IMG/VR virus record: IMGVR_UViG_3300037189_030749
Coordinates: 1 to 44,150 of that record
Source: a virus
DNA: 44,150 bases
Strand: one strand, 5' to 3'
The position numbers and the translations under genes are program-made. How positions within the stretch are numbered: the first letter of the stretch is position 1; every line of letters begins with the position of its first letter. The notes under the pieces were generated by a model. It was not told the DNA's origin, did not search any database, and worked only from the letters and a program-made list of their open reading frames with translations. Of the stretch, positions 1 through 15,734 are shown one piece after another.

Positions 1-1
1 G

Positions 2-466
2 ATCGATACCACACGTGACATTGCTCGCCAGATCCTGCGACACCGCAGTTTCAGTTTCCAGGAGTTCAGCCAACGCTATGCTGATCCCACGAGCGACCTG
101 GGGTTCAGTATGCGCGATGCCAGGCTACAGGACATGAAAAATCGTCAGAATAGTATCCAAGTTGAAGATCCAGAACTACAGCGTGAATGGGAAAATAAGC
201 AAAACAAGATGATCGGCAGTGCCAAGGAAGCATACTTATGGGCTGTTAACAATGGCATTGCCAAAGAACAAGCCCGTGCAGTATTGCCTGAAGGGTTGAC
301 CAATAGCCGTCTGTACATGGCTGGTAGCCTGCGTAGCTGGATACACTATTGCGAGCTCAGGATGGCCAATGGCACACAGCTGGAGCACCAGCAAGTGGCT
401 AAAGATTGCTGGGCAGATATCTGCCAGAGATTTCCCAGCCTGGCTGATATCATCACATCAGGGTGA
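2..466 (+). CDS. thyX: FAD-dependent thymidylate synthase ThyX, 3' part
   Basis: Makes dTMP from dUMP using FAD and methylene-tetrahydrofolate, supplying thymidylate for phage DNA synthesis in the cytoplasm. The reading frame is open at the window edge, so the N-terminal part is missing. The ThyX signature RHRxxSxNExSxRY is visible near the start as RHRSFSFQEFSQRY, with Gln where Asn is usual. Further on, a conserved block carries LPEGLTNSRLY, then RSWIHYCELR, the usual C-terminal half of the fold with substrate-binding Arg and His residues. The equivalent of the family's AQxEIR block reads TQLEHQ, a divergent version. The stop lies nine bases inside the end of the convergent fibre gene. It is the only metabolic gene seen and is on the opposite strand from the late block, which fits an early or middle gene. 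Identification is firm; activity is inferred. Confidence 0.9.
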   Translation: MDTTRDIARQILRHRSFSFQEFSQRYADPTSDLGFSMRDARLQDMKNRQNSIQVEDPELQREWENKQNKMIGSAKEAYLWAVNNGIAKEQARAVLPEGLTNSRLYMAGSLRSWIHYCELRMANGTQLEHQQVAKDCWADICQRFPSLADIITSG

Positions 467-1642
467 AATCTTCATGATGTAACATAGTGCATGGGTAGCA
501 GGTAACAACTGCCCCCCAGAGCCTACTGTGTTAACCTGATAAGGATTAGTCTGGGTATTAACCGCATAAGAACCAGCTGCACCAATCACCACCCTATCCA
601 TGAGATTGGGTGTATTATTATGCCCATCGCACAGTGTCCAACCTGGTGGAATAGTAGTTGCACTACCATACCATAATATGATGCTGCCATATGGCAATAT
701 GGTATGCACATACTTGGCTGTGGCCAACAGATTGTTATTGTCTAGAATCTGCGGAGTGGGTGCTTCTGGATACCCAGTGAACACCGGGGTATCGATAGGT
801 GCAAGAGTGGTTAATTGGCTGTTTATGGCAGCAATTCCACTGGTGCTATTGGCCACGAACTGTGTGGTTGCTATCTGATTGCTAGTGTCACCATCGGCAG
901 GGGTCAATGATGTGGAAGGTTGTGTGAGATTCACAGTAGTTATGCTCATCGTGGTGTTATTGAGCTGGCTGGCCAAGTTGGCTGTGTTTGCAAACAAGGC
1001 AGCACTTAACTTTGTTAACTGGCTGGTCAATGAACCGTTCTTATCGCTCATGCTGCCTATGACATTATTGTATCCAGTGTACACATTGCTCACTGCATTG
1101 ATGGGAGTCTGTAAGCGGAAATCCTGGTCCTTGCTTGTGACTGATACTGTGACACCTGCCAGGTAACCCATCAACACATTATGGCTGACGCTGTTGTTAT
1201 CCAGCACAGTTTCCTGGTAATAACCACTCTTGCCTAGCCTGGGATCGTTGTCTGGCCCCACAGTGAACCATCCTGTGTAATCCACTGTCACGTCGCCGGT
1301 GTAGATCTTGTATTTGTAATTGGCAGTATCAACCCATTGGTCGCCAATGGCAGGATTAGCAGGAGTAGTATTTCCCACAGTCATGCCACGCACTGGTTTG
1401 AAATTGGTGCCATCATAGAATTTCAGTAAGCTGATACCTGTGTCATACCAGATCTGACCACGTACTGGACTGGCAGGACTGCTAGCACCACTGAAATTAC
1501 TCAGTAGGCTGACCAGGTCCTGGGCTATAACTTGCCCATAGTTGGCCACATTCTTTCCAACCAGTCCCAGGCTGGTGGTTGTGTCCACCTGGCCTGGGTA
1601 TACTGTGATAGTGGTGTTATCTATGTTTACTGTATAACTCAT
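458..1642 (-). CDS. Tail fibre with shared N-terminal module and C-terminal collar domain
   Basis: A 394-residue fibre. Residues about 1-85 are the module shared with three other fibres in this window (LVGKNVANYGQ, then VRGQIWYDT and a short FYDGTNFKPV strand), probably the attachment end. The middle is Ser/Thr/Asn-rich beta-repeat sequence with low complexity. The C-terminal 80 residues contain PYGSIILWYG, IPPGWTLCDG and NLMDRVVIGA, the pattern of the phage tail collar domain found in T4 gp12 and many receptor-binding fibres. A ribosome binding site GGAAGGAATAA precedes the ATG. It is the last gene of the late block, 15 bases after the collagen-like fibre, and no late promoter is visible between them, so it is probably co-transcribed. 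Role as a short or side tail fibre is inferred from the domains. Confidence 0.85.
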   Translation of the reverse strand: MSYTVNIDNTTITVYPGQVDTTTSLGLVGKNVANYGQVIAQDLVSLLSNFSGASSPASPVRGQIWYDTGISLLKFYDGTNFKPVRGMTVGNTTPANPAIGDQWVDTANYKYKIYTGDVTVDYTGWFTVGPDNDPRLGKSGYYQETVLDNNSVSHNVLMGYLAGVTVSVTSKDQDFRLQTPINAVSNVYTGYNNVIGSMSDKNGSLTSQLTKLSAALFANTANLASQLNNTTMSITTVNLTQPSTSLTPADGDTSNQIATTQFVANSTSGIAAINSQLTTLAPIDTPVFTGYPEAPTPQILDNNNLLATAKYVHTILPYGSIILWYGSATTIPPGWTLCDGHNNTPNLMDRVVIGAAGSYAVNTQTNPYQVNTVGSGGQLLPATHALCYIMKISP

Positions 1643-1657
1643 TTATTCCTTCCATTA

Positions 1658-10141
<8,484 letters not shown>

Positions 10142-10153
10142 AAGATATTTCCT

Positions 10154-10168
10154 TGGATAAATTATCCA
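10154..10168. repeat. 15-base perfect inverted repeat in the fibre leader
   Basis: TGGATAA-A-TTATCCA lies between the late promoter and the ribosome binding site of the collagen-like fibre. It may form a 5' hairpin or bind a protein; it has no T-tract, so it is not a terminator. Confidence 0.5.
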
Positions 10169-10169
10169 T

Positions 10170-10177
10170 TATTTATT
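10170..10177 (-). promoter_or_regulatory. T4-type late promoter for the collagen-like fibre
   Basis: AATAAATA in the 62-base gap, 29 bases before the ATG. A short perfect inverted repeat follows in the leader. Confidence 0.65.
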
Positions 10178-10203
10178 AGATGTCGCAGCCATAGGTCTTA
10201 TTG

Positions 10204-12201
10204 TTATTGCTGGGATTTCAATTGATCTACTTGGGCTTGCAGCTCTTGGATGGCTGCAACCAACAGCGGAATCACATCTGTGTAGCTGAGACCCAGTGGT
10301 TCTGCAGGATCAGCTGGCACTGTGACGGCTTGTGGAAATACCTTCAACACATCCTGTGCTATGAGGAAACTGCGGCTGATACCTGGTTCATCCTGGGTGT
10401 ATCTGCCGGTCATGGCTCGTAATCCAGCCACTTTTTCAGTGGCATCTGTGATGGGTAACAGATCTGCCTTGATGCGTTCATCGCTGTTTGCGGTCCAACT
10501 GGTTTGTCCGTTGCTGATATACACGCCCAGGTTGGCATTGTTCAAGATACTGAAGTTGCTGTAGGTGTTATAAGGACCCACACCCCAATATGCACCCACA
10601 TTTGCTCGGCTATGTCTCAAGAATAGCTGTTGGTTAGGTGCTTCCACCTGCACTGATTGGATCACAGGTGCAAATTTGTTGCTAGAGCCTACTACGAAAT
10701 TACCATCGCTGTCTATTTTAGCTGCCTGATACATGTCATTTTCAGATGGTCCACTGCGTGTGGCAAAGGCCAGATAACCATAATAATTACCAAGTTCATC
10801 CTCGTTACCAGCATAGATATCAGCCATGGTGCCAGTGGCACCACTGTCATCATTGCTGCGACTGAATCGCACACCAACTGCTGCTGTACCTTGACCAGCA
10901 CCATATATCCAGGGGTTGTTCCAATTCTGTGCGATGGCTAATCCAGCCACGTTAGCTGACTGGATGGTTAATTTATTCACCGGCTGGGTGGTATTGATAC
11001 CCACCTTGCCATCATAATTTATAGTAACTTGTTCGCCCAGGTTGGTAGCCAACTGCATGCCACCAGTGGAATTATCAAATCTTATATGGGCTGAATTTTG
11101 TTTACCGATAATTAAACTGTTTTCTAAACCTATATTCAGATTGCCCAGGAAGAAAGCAGCATCACCGTCCTGCGTGGCATAAAAGTATTCATATTGTTCC
11201 AGCCTGGGAGTGATAAACAAGCTGTTGACAGTATCGAAAACACTGAAACTGTATCCTGGACCATTGGCACCGAAATCCTGGAACACGCTCAATGCTGCCG
11301 TGTCACGGAAATTTTGTCCTATGGTGACACGGCCAGGCATGTTGATGTTGGCTCCCTGGGCACTGAAACTGGTGTAGTTGGCTCCGCTATCCCTGGTTAT
11401 GATACTGATGTTGGCATTGTTGATGCTGTTGCTGATCACCAGGTTATTGCTTTGCATGTTCATACGTACCTGGTTGAAAGCACCCATGTTGATGCCCAGG
11501 TTATTTGTGACACTGAGGCTGCCTCTGGTGCCAGTGTTGATATCAGTACGCATGTAGTTGTTGCTGTATAATCCACCCAGCCTGAAACTATCGCTTACCT
11601 GTCCTGTGAGACGGTTATTTGTGACAAAATTTTGATTGACCAGGTTGAGTCCTGGTGCGATCCTGCTGAACCCACCTATGCTGTTCTGTGGAATGAATTC
11701 CTGGTCAGCACTGAGTATGGCATATCTGGTGTTATCGATGTTGAAACTCAACACATGATGGTTGGAACCCATTACGTCTCTGATGGTCTCAGCATTAGTG
11801 CCATTGGCACCACCGCTGCCCACTGTGAACCAGGTAGCTCCTATCCAGATACGAACCTGTGGATTACCCAGGTTTCCAGTGTCTAACCACATGTCCCCCA
11901 CATTGGGAGCAAGTGGACTGATGCTACTGGTGTAACAGCTGGTCACATTCTTGAAACGCTGTCCATTATAAACATTCAACTGGTTGGTGGTAGTGTTGTA
12001 CCATAATTGACCAGTTATGGGTCTCACAGGTGCGGTGCTGTTGGCAAAATTTTCCAATAACGACAGGAAATTCTGATCGATCAATCCACCGTAATTCTGT
12101 ATGTTCCTGCCCACGAATGTCAGGTTAGTGCTGTTGTCTAGTTTACCATCTAGCACTACTATGGGGTTCTGTCCGTTGTTAGGGGTGAGTGTATAGCTCA
12201 T
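10204..12201 (-). CDS. Tail fibre with C-terminal S74 self-cleaving chaperone domain
   Basis: A 665-residue fibre. Residues 1-85 are the shared attachment module (LTFVGRNIQNYGG, ITGQLWYNT, LNVYNGQRFKN). The middle is Asn/Ser-rich beta structure, probably an intertwined trimeric shaft. The last 95 residues match the Peptidase S74 intramolecular chaperone, as in phage endosialidases and T5 L-shaped fibres: NSDERIK with Ser573 and Lys578 five residues apart, the known catalytic spacing, followed by RSFLIAQDV and a C-terminal helix ending QAQVDQLKSQQ suited to a trimeric coiled coil. In that family the domain assists trimerisation, then is released by cleavage before the Ser. A GATAAATA late promoter lies 18 bases upstream of the ATG and GGAG is a good ribosome binding site. 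Fold assignment is strong; the receptor is unknown. Confidence 0.88.
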   Translation of the reverse strand: MSYTLTPNNGQNPIVVLDGKLDNSTNLTFVGRNIQNYGGLIDQNFLSLLENFANSTAPVRPITGQLWYNTTTNQLNVYNGQRFKNVTSCYTSSISPLAPNVGDMWLDTGNLGNPQVRIWIGATWFTVGSGGANGTNAETIRDVMGSNHHVLSFNIDNTRYAILSADQEFIPQNSIGGFSRIAPGLNLVNQNFVTNNRLTGQVSDSFRLGGLYSNNYMRTDINTGTRGSLSVTNNLGINMGAFNQVRMNMQSNNLVISNSINNANISIITRDSGANYTSFSAQGANINMPGRVTIGQNFRDTAALSVFQDFGANGPGYSFSVFDTVNSLFITPRLEQYEYFYATQDGDAAFFLGNLNIGLENSLIIGKQNSAHIRFDNSTGGMQLATNLGEQVTINYDGKVGINTTQPVNKLTIQSANVAGLAIAQNWNNPWIYGAGQGTAAVGVRFSRSNDDSGATGTMADIYAGNEDELGNYYGYLAFATRSGPSENDMYQAAKIDSDGNFVVGSSNKFAPVIQSVQVEAPNQQLFLRHSRANVGAYWGVGPYNTYSNFSILNNANLGVYISNGQTSWTANSDERIKADLLPITDATEKVAGLRAMTGRYTQDEPGISRSFLIAQDVLKVFPQAVTVPADPAEPLGLSYTDVIPLLVAAIQELQAQVDQLKSQQ

Positions 12202-12218
12202 GATTACTCCGCAGCTGA

Positions 12219-12226
12219 TATTTATC
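12219..12226 (-). promoter_or_regulatory. T4-type late promoter for the S74 fibre
   Basis: GATAAATA 18 bases before the ATG, overlapping the stop codon of the 337-aa gene and lying within the inverted repeat CTGATAAATATCAG. Confidence 0.68.
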
Positions 12227-13238
12227 AGACGGTGATATAAGTGATGCCTGCCCGAACATGGGTATTTGCTGTGGTACTCACAGCATACAGCGATACCAGA
12301 TCAGCTAACAAATCAGTGCTCAGTGAGAGTAGTGATCCGCCTGCTATCACTTCACTATATACCACCAGGTTACTGATTATGCCGTTATGTGTCAGCAATA
12401 CTTCCATGGAATGCGAATTAGATGCGGTAAATGCAGATATCACATATTTGGCTGTCCTGTATTGGACATGATCAAAGCTGTCCAATGTTACGATACTGGT
12501 TCCCACAGTGGTTGGTGCTCCGTCATATAATATGGAGTTATTGATCAGTGTGGTATTGGCAGTTATCTGCATGACAGGTGTATTATTTGCCAGGATCAGA
12601 TTAATCTGGCCTTGGCCCTGATTATCGTAGACTGCTTGCACATGGATACTATTATTGACGATTTCCGTGACAACAGAACTGACACCAAACACCCGTGCTT
12701 CCACGATATCAGTATCAAGTGGTACCTCACTCTGGAAACTCAACACGTTGCCGCTGACTGTGTAACTGCGCCCTGGTATCTGTGCCACACCGTTAACATG
12801 CACCAATGTGCCCTGTGTGTTGCTATTCTGTGTGAGATAAAAATTACCAGTGACATTATCACCTGTGAACACATCGCTGGTCACATAACTGTTACTGATG
12901 GTACCGCCACTGGTGCCGCTGCCCACTGCTTGCCATGCAGATCCAGTGTATACTTCCAGGCTACTGCTGACAGTGTTGAATCTGATCTGGCCGCTTACTG
13001 CTGTGGGTGGATATGTGTTGTTGCCATTGGGCGCAACCAGGCTCGTGGTGGCTACGATGGTGTTGGCATTGATGATGCCACGCACATCCAGATCAAATCT
13101 GGGCATGACAGTGTTGATGCCCAGCCTGCGATTACTGACATCGAAATATGCCAGATTGCTGTCGATAACCAGATCCACACCATTGCGGATCAGGTTGTCC
13201 CGGAGCATGGAACCAGCTACTTTACCCAGAATTGCCAT
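12225..13238 (-). CDS. Tail fibre-associated structural protein, 337 aa
   Basis: Not assigned to a named family. Residues 1-70 contain a phage-fibre start (RNGVDLVIDSN, RRLGINTVMPRFDLDVRG), similar to shaft-start motifs found before S74-type fibres. Residues about 85-110 carry SGQIRFNTVSSSLEVYTGSAW, a GQIRFN strand pair also present in the 137-aa protein upstream. Residues about 120-195 form the phage beta-sandwich seen elsewhere in the window (DVFTGDNVTGNFYL, LVHVNGVAQIPGRSYT). The C-terminal 140 residues are beta-rich and unrecognised. The ribosome binding site AAGGTGAG is good, and a weak late-promoter match (GTTAAATA) lies in the 32-base gap before it. It is likely a fibre or adaptor protein because of its position and modules. 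Confidence 0.72.
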   Translation of the reverse strand: MAILGKVAGSMLRDNLIRNGVDLVIDSNLAYFDVSNRRLGINTVMPRFDLDVRGIINANTIVATTSLVAPNGNNTYPPTAVSGQIRFNTVSSSLEVYTGSAWQAVGSGTSGGTISNSYVTSDVFTGDNVTGNFYLTQNSNTQGTLVHVNGVAQIPGRSYTVSGNVLSFQSEVPLDTDIVEARVFGVSSVVTEIVNNSIHVQAVYDNQGQGQINLILANNTPVMQITANTTLINNSILYDGAPTTVGTSIVTLDSFDHVQYRTAKYVISAFTASNSHSMEVLLTHNGIISNLVVYSEVIAGGSLLSLSTDLLADLVSLYAVSTTANTHVRAGITYITV

Positions 13239-13257
13239 CTATCTCACCTTGATAAGG

Positions 13258-13265
13258 TATTTAAC
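13258..13265 (-). promoter_or_regulatory. Weak late-promoter match before the 337-aa gene
   Basis: GTTAAATA in the 32-base gap, 20 bases before the ATG. It has the same position as the other late promoters but two mismatches to TATAAATA. Confidence 0.4.
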
Positions 13266-13270
13266 AATGC

Positions 13271-13684
13271 TCAGGATACATAAGCATCTGTGCTGGCAAA
13301 GTTATGGAATATCACTACAGTTTGCCCAGCAGGTGGTGGATTAAGGAAAGTTATAGTGGCATTGCTTAATGTGAAAGCATCATCTGGATTCTGATGCACG
13401 TTACCCACGAATACCAGGACGCTGCGGCTGCTTACAGGAATCTGGCTCAATGTATACTGTGTCTGTGATCCGTTACCAGTAAATGTGTCCTTGGTGATGG
13501 ATACCTGGCCAGTGATAGCCAAAACCAACCAGGAATTGTAATAGATCTCGAAACGCTCAGTATCTGAATTGAATCTGATCTGACCATTCACAGGTGCAAC
13601 TGGTCTACTGGCAGTATTACCCACAGGTAACTGTATGGCTGTACTTCCGGTCTTGATCTGATCGTTTTTAAGATATCTGGCCAT
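13271..13684 (-). CDS. Small tail fibre-associated protein, 137 aa
   Basis: Starts MARYLKNDQIKTGSTAIQLP, then VNGQIRFNSDTERFEIYYNSW around residues 34-54, the same GQIRFN beta-hairpin as in the 337-aa protein. Residues about 60-137 form one copy of a beta-sandwich with TFTGNGSQTQYTL, VLVFVGNVHQNPDDAFTLS and a closing GQTVVIFHNF strand. This domain also occurs in the 337-aa protein and several times in the 4806-aa protein. The start codon overlaps the preceding stop as TAATG, so translation is probably coupled to the 102-aa gene. It could be a small adaptor or tip protein in the fibre network. Function is not known; being a genuine gene is well supported by coupling and shared domains. Confidence 0.75.
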   Translation of the reverse strand: MARYLKNDQIKTGSTAIQLPVGNTASRPVAPVNGQIRFNSDTERFEIYYNSWLVLAITGQVSITKDTFTGNGSQTQYTLSQIPVSSRSVLVFVGNVHQNPDDAFTLSNATITFLNPPPAGQTVVIFHNFASTDAYVS

Positions 13685-13992
13685 TAGAGTCCAATATACC
13701 CCACTGTGCTATTGATCACGCTGTTGGCATTGGCACTGGCATAAACTGCATCGCCGTTGCTTAGGATGATTTTTTCTTTGTCTACCACCAGTGTATCGCT
13801 GGTGCTTATGCTGTAATTTTTGTATACGATGGTAGTATTGTCTGGACTACCACCATTGGGCACCAGATACATATTGATGGTGTGGTTAACACTATCAGTG
13901 TTACAAAAATACATAAGTGTCACCACAGTCTGCCCAGTGCTGGTATAGATGGCAGTGGGACTGGTGGTTAGTGTGTTATTGACTATGGCCAT
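13684..13992 (-). CDS. Small beta-rich structural protein, 102 aa
   Basis: I do not recognise a family with certainty. The sequence is a single predicted beta-sandwich: TAIYTSTGQTVVTLMYFCNT near the start, INMYLVPNGG in the middle, and KIILSNGDAVYASANANSVI near the end. Short proteins with this pattern occur in phage tail-fibre clusters as single-domain virion proteins. It sits between two fibre-type genes: a ribosome binding site AGGAA lies in the 8-base gap from the 255-aa gene upstream, and its stop shares a base with the next start (TAATG). This arrangement points to co-translation with the 137-aa protein. A virion role is inferred from context only. Confidence 0.7.
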   Translation of the reverse strand: MAIVNNTLTTSPTAIYTSTGQTVVTLMYFCNTDSVNHTINMYLVPNGGSPDNTTIVYKNYSISTSDTLVVDKEKIILSNGDAVYASANANSVINSTVGYIGL

Positions 13993-14000
13993 GTTTGTTC

Positions 14001-14768
14001 CTAACTAAAAATCAAAGCCAAAACAGTGGCTTTACTCTTGCTTATCAATTCATCTTGTGTGCTGGTATTTACGAAGTATAGGCCTGTGCCGCCGCTGCCT
14101 GGAGCATTAGCATACAATGTGACTTTACCACTGGCACTTGCTGGCTGGGCTGAGTAAGACATCTGTACAGGACTGCCAACTTGGAGCGGGCCTGTGAAAT
14201 TAGTGATGCTGTTGGTGGTTAAACGCAGATTTCCCACAAAGAAGATACCAGATCCCGCATTATATTTCAGCACACTGTCGCCCAGGAAACTGGTGCCGTT
14301 GCTGTATTGTACGCTCTGGGCTGAACCACCAGGTTGTGATGACGGCAAGCTCTGCAGATATCCTTTGGTCACTACATCGTCACTATTGACAGGTGTTGCT
14401 GCCCTGATGGCACTGAGGTTACTTCCCAAGAGTCCTTCGAATCTGCTGCTTACTTCACTATATTGCCATATGGCATTGGCACTGGTTCCGCGGCTGATTA
14501 TGATGCCACTGTTACTCTGTGTGATACCTGCACCGGTTTCTCCGCTGTTCAATGTCATGAACAAGTTTCCGGATGTGCTGTTGGTAGTGGTCACACTCAC
14601 AGTATTTCCCAATACCAACAGGTTACCATGGATGGTAGTCAATCCACTGTAGATATCCAACTTGTTATTGGTGATGCTTGTATTTCCCAGCACATTGAAA
14701 TTACCGTGTATGGTCACGGTATTGCTGTAGATGTCATAATTTCCACTAAATCTTCTGATACTGTCCAT
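14001..14768 (-). CDS. Tail fibre-like structural protein, 255 aa
   Basis: Beta-repeat fibre protein. Residues 1-60 repeat a short pattern (VTIHGNFNVLGNTSI and TTIHGNLLVLGNTV), suggesting a beta-helix-like shaft. A region around DDVVTKGYLQSLP resembles a motif common in phage fibres, and QSVQYSNGTSFLGDSVLKYN resembles the strand pairs of cyanophage-type fibres. It ends GTGLYFVNTSTQDELISKSK and ALIFS, an ending I recall from T4-like marine phage fibre proteins. A GATAAATA late promoter and a transcription terminator lie just upstream, so it begins a new transcription unit leading into the 102- and 137-aa genes. It ends in TAG. It lacks the N-terminal attachment module of the four paralogous fibres, so it may attach through another protein. 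Confidence 0.75.
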   Translation of the reverse strand: MDSIRRFSGNYDIYSNTVTIHGNFNVLGNTSITNNKLDIYSGLTTIHGNLLVLGNTVSVTTTNSTSGNLFMTLNSGETGAGITQSNSGIIISRGTSANAIWQYSEVSSRFEGLLGSNLSAIRAATPVNSDDVVTKGYLQSLPSSQPGGSAQSVQYSNGTSFLGDSVLKYNAGSGIFFVGNLRLTTNSITNFTGPLQVGSPVQMSYSAQPASASGKVTLYANAPGSGGTGLYFVNTSTQDELISKSKATVLALIFS

Positions 14769-14786
14769 TGTGTGTTCCGGCTAGAT

Positions 14787-14794
14787 TATTTATC
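14787..14794 (-). promoter_or_regulatory. T4-type late promoter for the 255-aa fibre gene
   Basis: GATAAATA just after the terminator and 19 bases before the 255-aa start codon. It restarts transcription for the 255-, 102- and 137-aa genes. Confidence 0.7.
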
Positions 14795-14810
14795 TGATGG
14801 AAAAAACTCA

Positions 14811-14835
14811 GAAAAATAGCGGCCGGAGCCGCTAT
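14811..14835 (-). terminator. Intrinsic terminator after the 272-aa gene
   Basis: A perfect 8-base stem ATAGCGGC/GCCGCTAT with a TCCG tetraloop, followed on the minus strand by five T and then C. It begins 8 bases after the TAA stop. It is the only clear intrinsic terminator in the window. Confidence 0.88.
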
Positions 14836-14843
14836 CTGTTTGT

Positions 14844-15662
14844 TTAAGCCTGTGGCAGTCTTACTGTAGTAGCAGTAGGATTGCTGAAGGTGTAAGCATA
14901 TTTGTTGCCTGCAAAATCACGAGCAAACTTGTTGTCCAAACGAGCGACATATGCTGTTACAAACATGTCACGAGTGCTGTTTGACACAGCTTGGCTACTG
15001 AAGCTGATGCTGGCATTAGCTAGTCCATTGGCAATAGTCACGTTCGTGACAACCACGTTGCCATTCAAACCAGTGTTATTGATGACCTGTATTTCAGGAT
15101 CTGATGTGGTAACTGGACCACTGATGACACCAGCTACGTTACCCACTGCATAAGTGACATAAGCACTGGTAGCAGGGCTACCATTTTGCTTGAGATTAGC
15201 ACTAAGCAGAACGGCCTTGTCCATGGTGATGCTCATTTCACCAGGTGACAATTCTTGGGGCAACTTGTTGACCAGCTTGCAAACCTGTGCACCATAAGCA
15301 CTGCCAGTTGTAGTCAATGCACTGTTCTGTGCGATGCAAGTGAAGATATCACCAGCAACTGCATCTTTAGGGCCACCAAGTGCTGCCCAATCAGTAGTAC
15401 CTACGGTTTTGACCACATAGGCGTTGCCATTAGTCAAAGCCTCATCTTGGATGGTATTAGTTGTATCAGCAACTAAAAACTTGCTGCGGCCACGAGCACG
15501 TAGCAAGCTGCCGTTAGCTTGTGTGCCATTCTGTACCACATTGACTTGAGCTTGGATCTGGCTACCAGTGATGGTTGCGAGACCACCTGTGCCACCGATT
15601 ACGTTTAGCGCATCAGCATACAGGTTCACTGTTGCTGATTTCTGAATCTTAAATTTTGCCAT
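14844..15662 (-). CDS. Probable abundant virion protein, 272 aa, own transcription unit
   Basis: No firm family name. The protein begins MAKFKIQKSATVNLYADALN, contains SLLRARGRSKFLVAD, then VVKTVGTTDWAALGG, a motif seen in phage structural proteins, and a C-terminal half with an Ig-like beta pattern (QELSPGEMSITMDKAVLLSA, then PEIQVINNTGLNGNVVV and a long beta stretch). It has only two Cys and is Ala/Asn/Thr-rich. Its surroundings stand out: a GATAAATA late promoter, a 64-base leader with a possible hairpin, the strong ribosome binding site CAGGAGAAT, and a perfect intrinsic terminator directly after the stop. It is the only single-gene unit here with all four, which suggests high expression, for example a decoration, tail or major fibre subunit. 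That role is inferred. Confidence 0.72.
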   Translation of the reverse strand: MAKFKIQKSATVNLYADALNVIGGTGGLATITGSQIQAQVNVVQNGTQANGSLLRARGRSKFLVADTTNTIQDEALTNGNAYVVKTVGTTDWAALGGPKDAVAGDIFTCIAQNSALTTTGSAYGAQVCKLVNKLPQELSPGEMSITMDKAVLLSANLKQNGSPATSAYVTYAVGNVAGVISGPVTTSDPEIQVINNTGLNGNVVVTNVTIANGLANASISFSSQAVSNSTRDMFVTAYVARLDNKFARDFAGNKYAYTFSNPTATTVRLPQA

Positions 15663-15726
15663 TTTATTCTCCTGTTGCGACGTTCTAGGTCATCGGCTGG
15701 CTGACCGAAGTCTATCAACGACTATC
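15663..15726 (-). promoter_or_regulatory. Structured leader with strong ribosome binding site
   Basis: Leader of the 272-aa gene. It holds GGTCA and TGACC arms that can pair across nine bases (about 15682-15700), and GGAG seven bases before the ATG within CAGGAGAATAAA. Such leaders often stabilise abundant late messages; this is inference. Confidence 0.5.
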
Positions 15727-15734
15727 TATTTATC
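15727..15734 (-). promoter_or_regulatory. T4-type late promoter for the 272-aa protein
   Basis: GATAAATA overlapping the stop codon of the 619-aa fibre. Unlike the other late promoters here, it leaves a 64-base leader before the ATG. Confidence 0.7.

Noticed and set aside
12214-12227. CTGATAAATATCAG inverted repeat as a terminator after the 337-aa gene.
   Set aside because: The stem is six weak base pairs with a two-base loop and no T-tract; it is better explained as the late promoter with chance symmetry.
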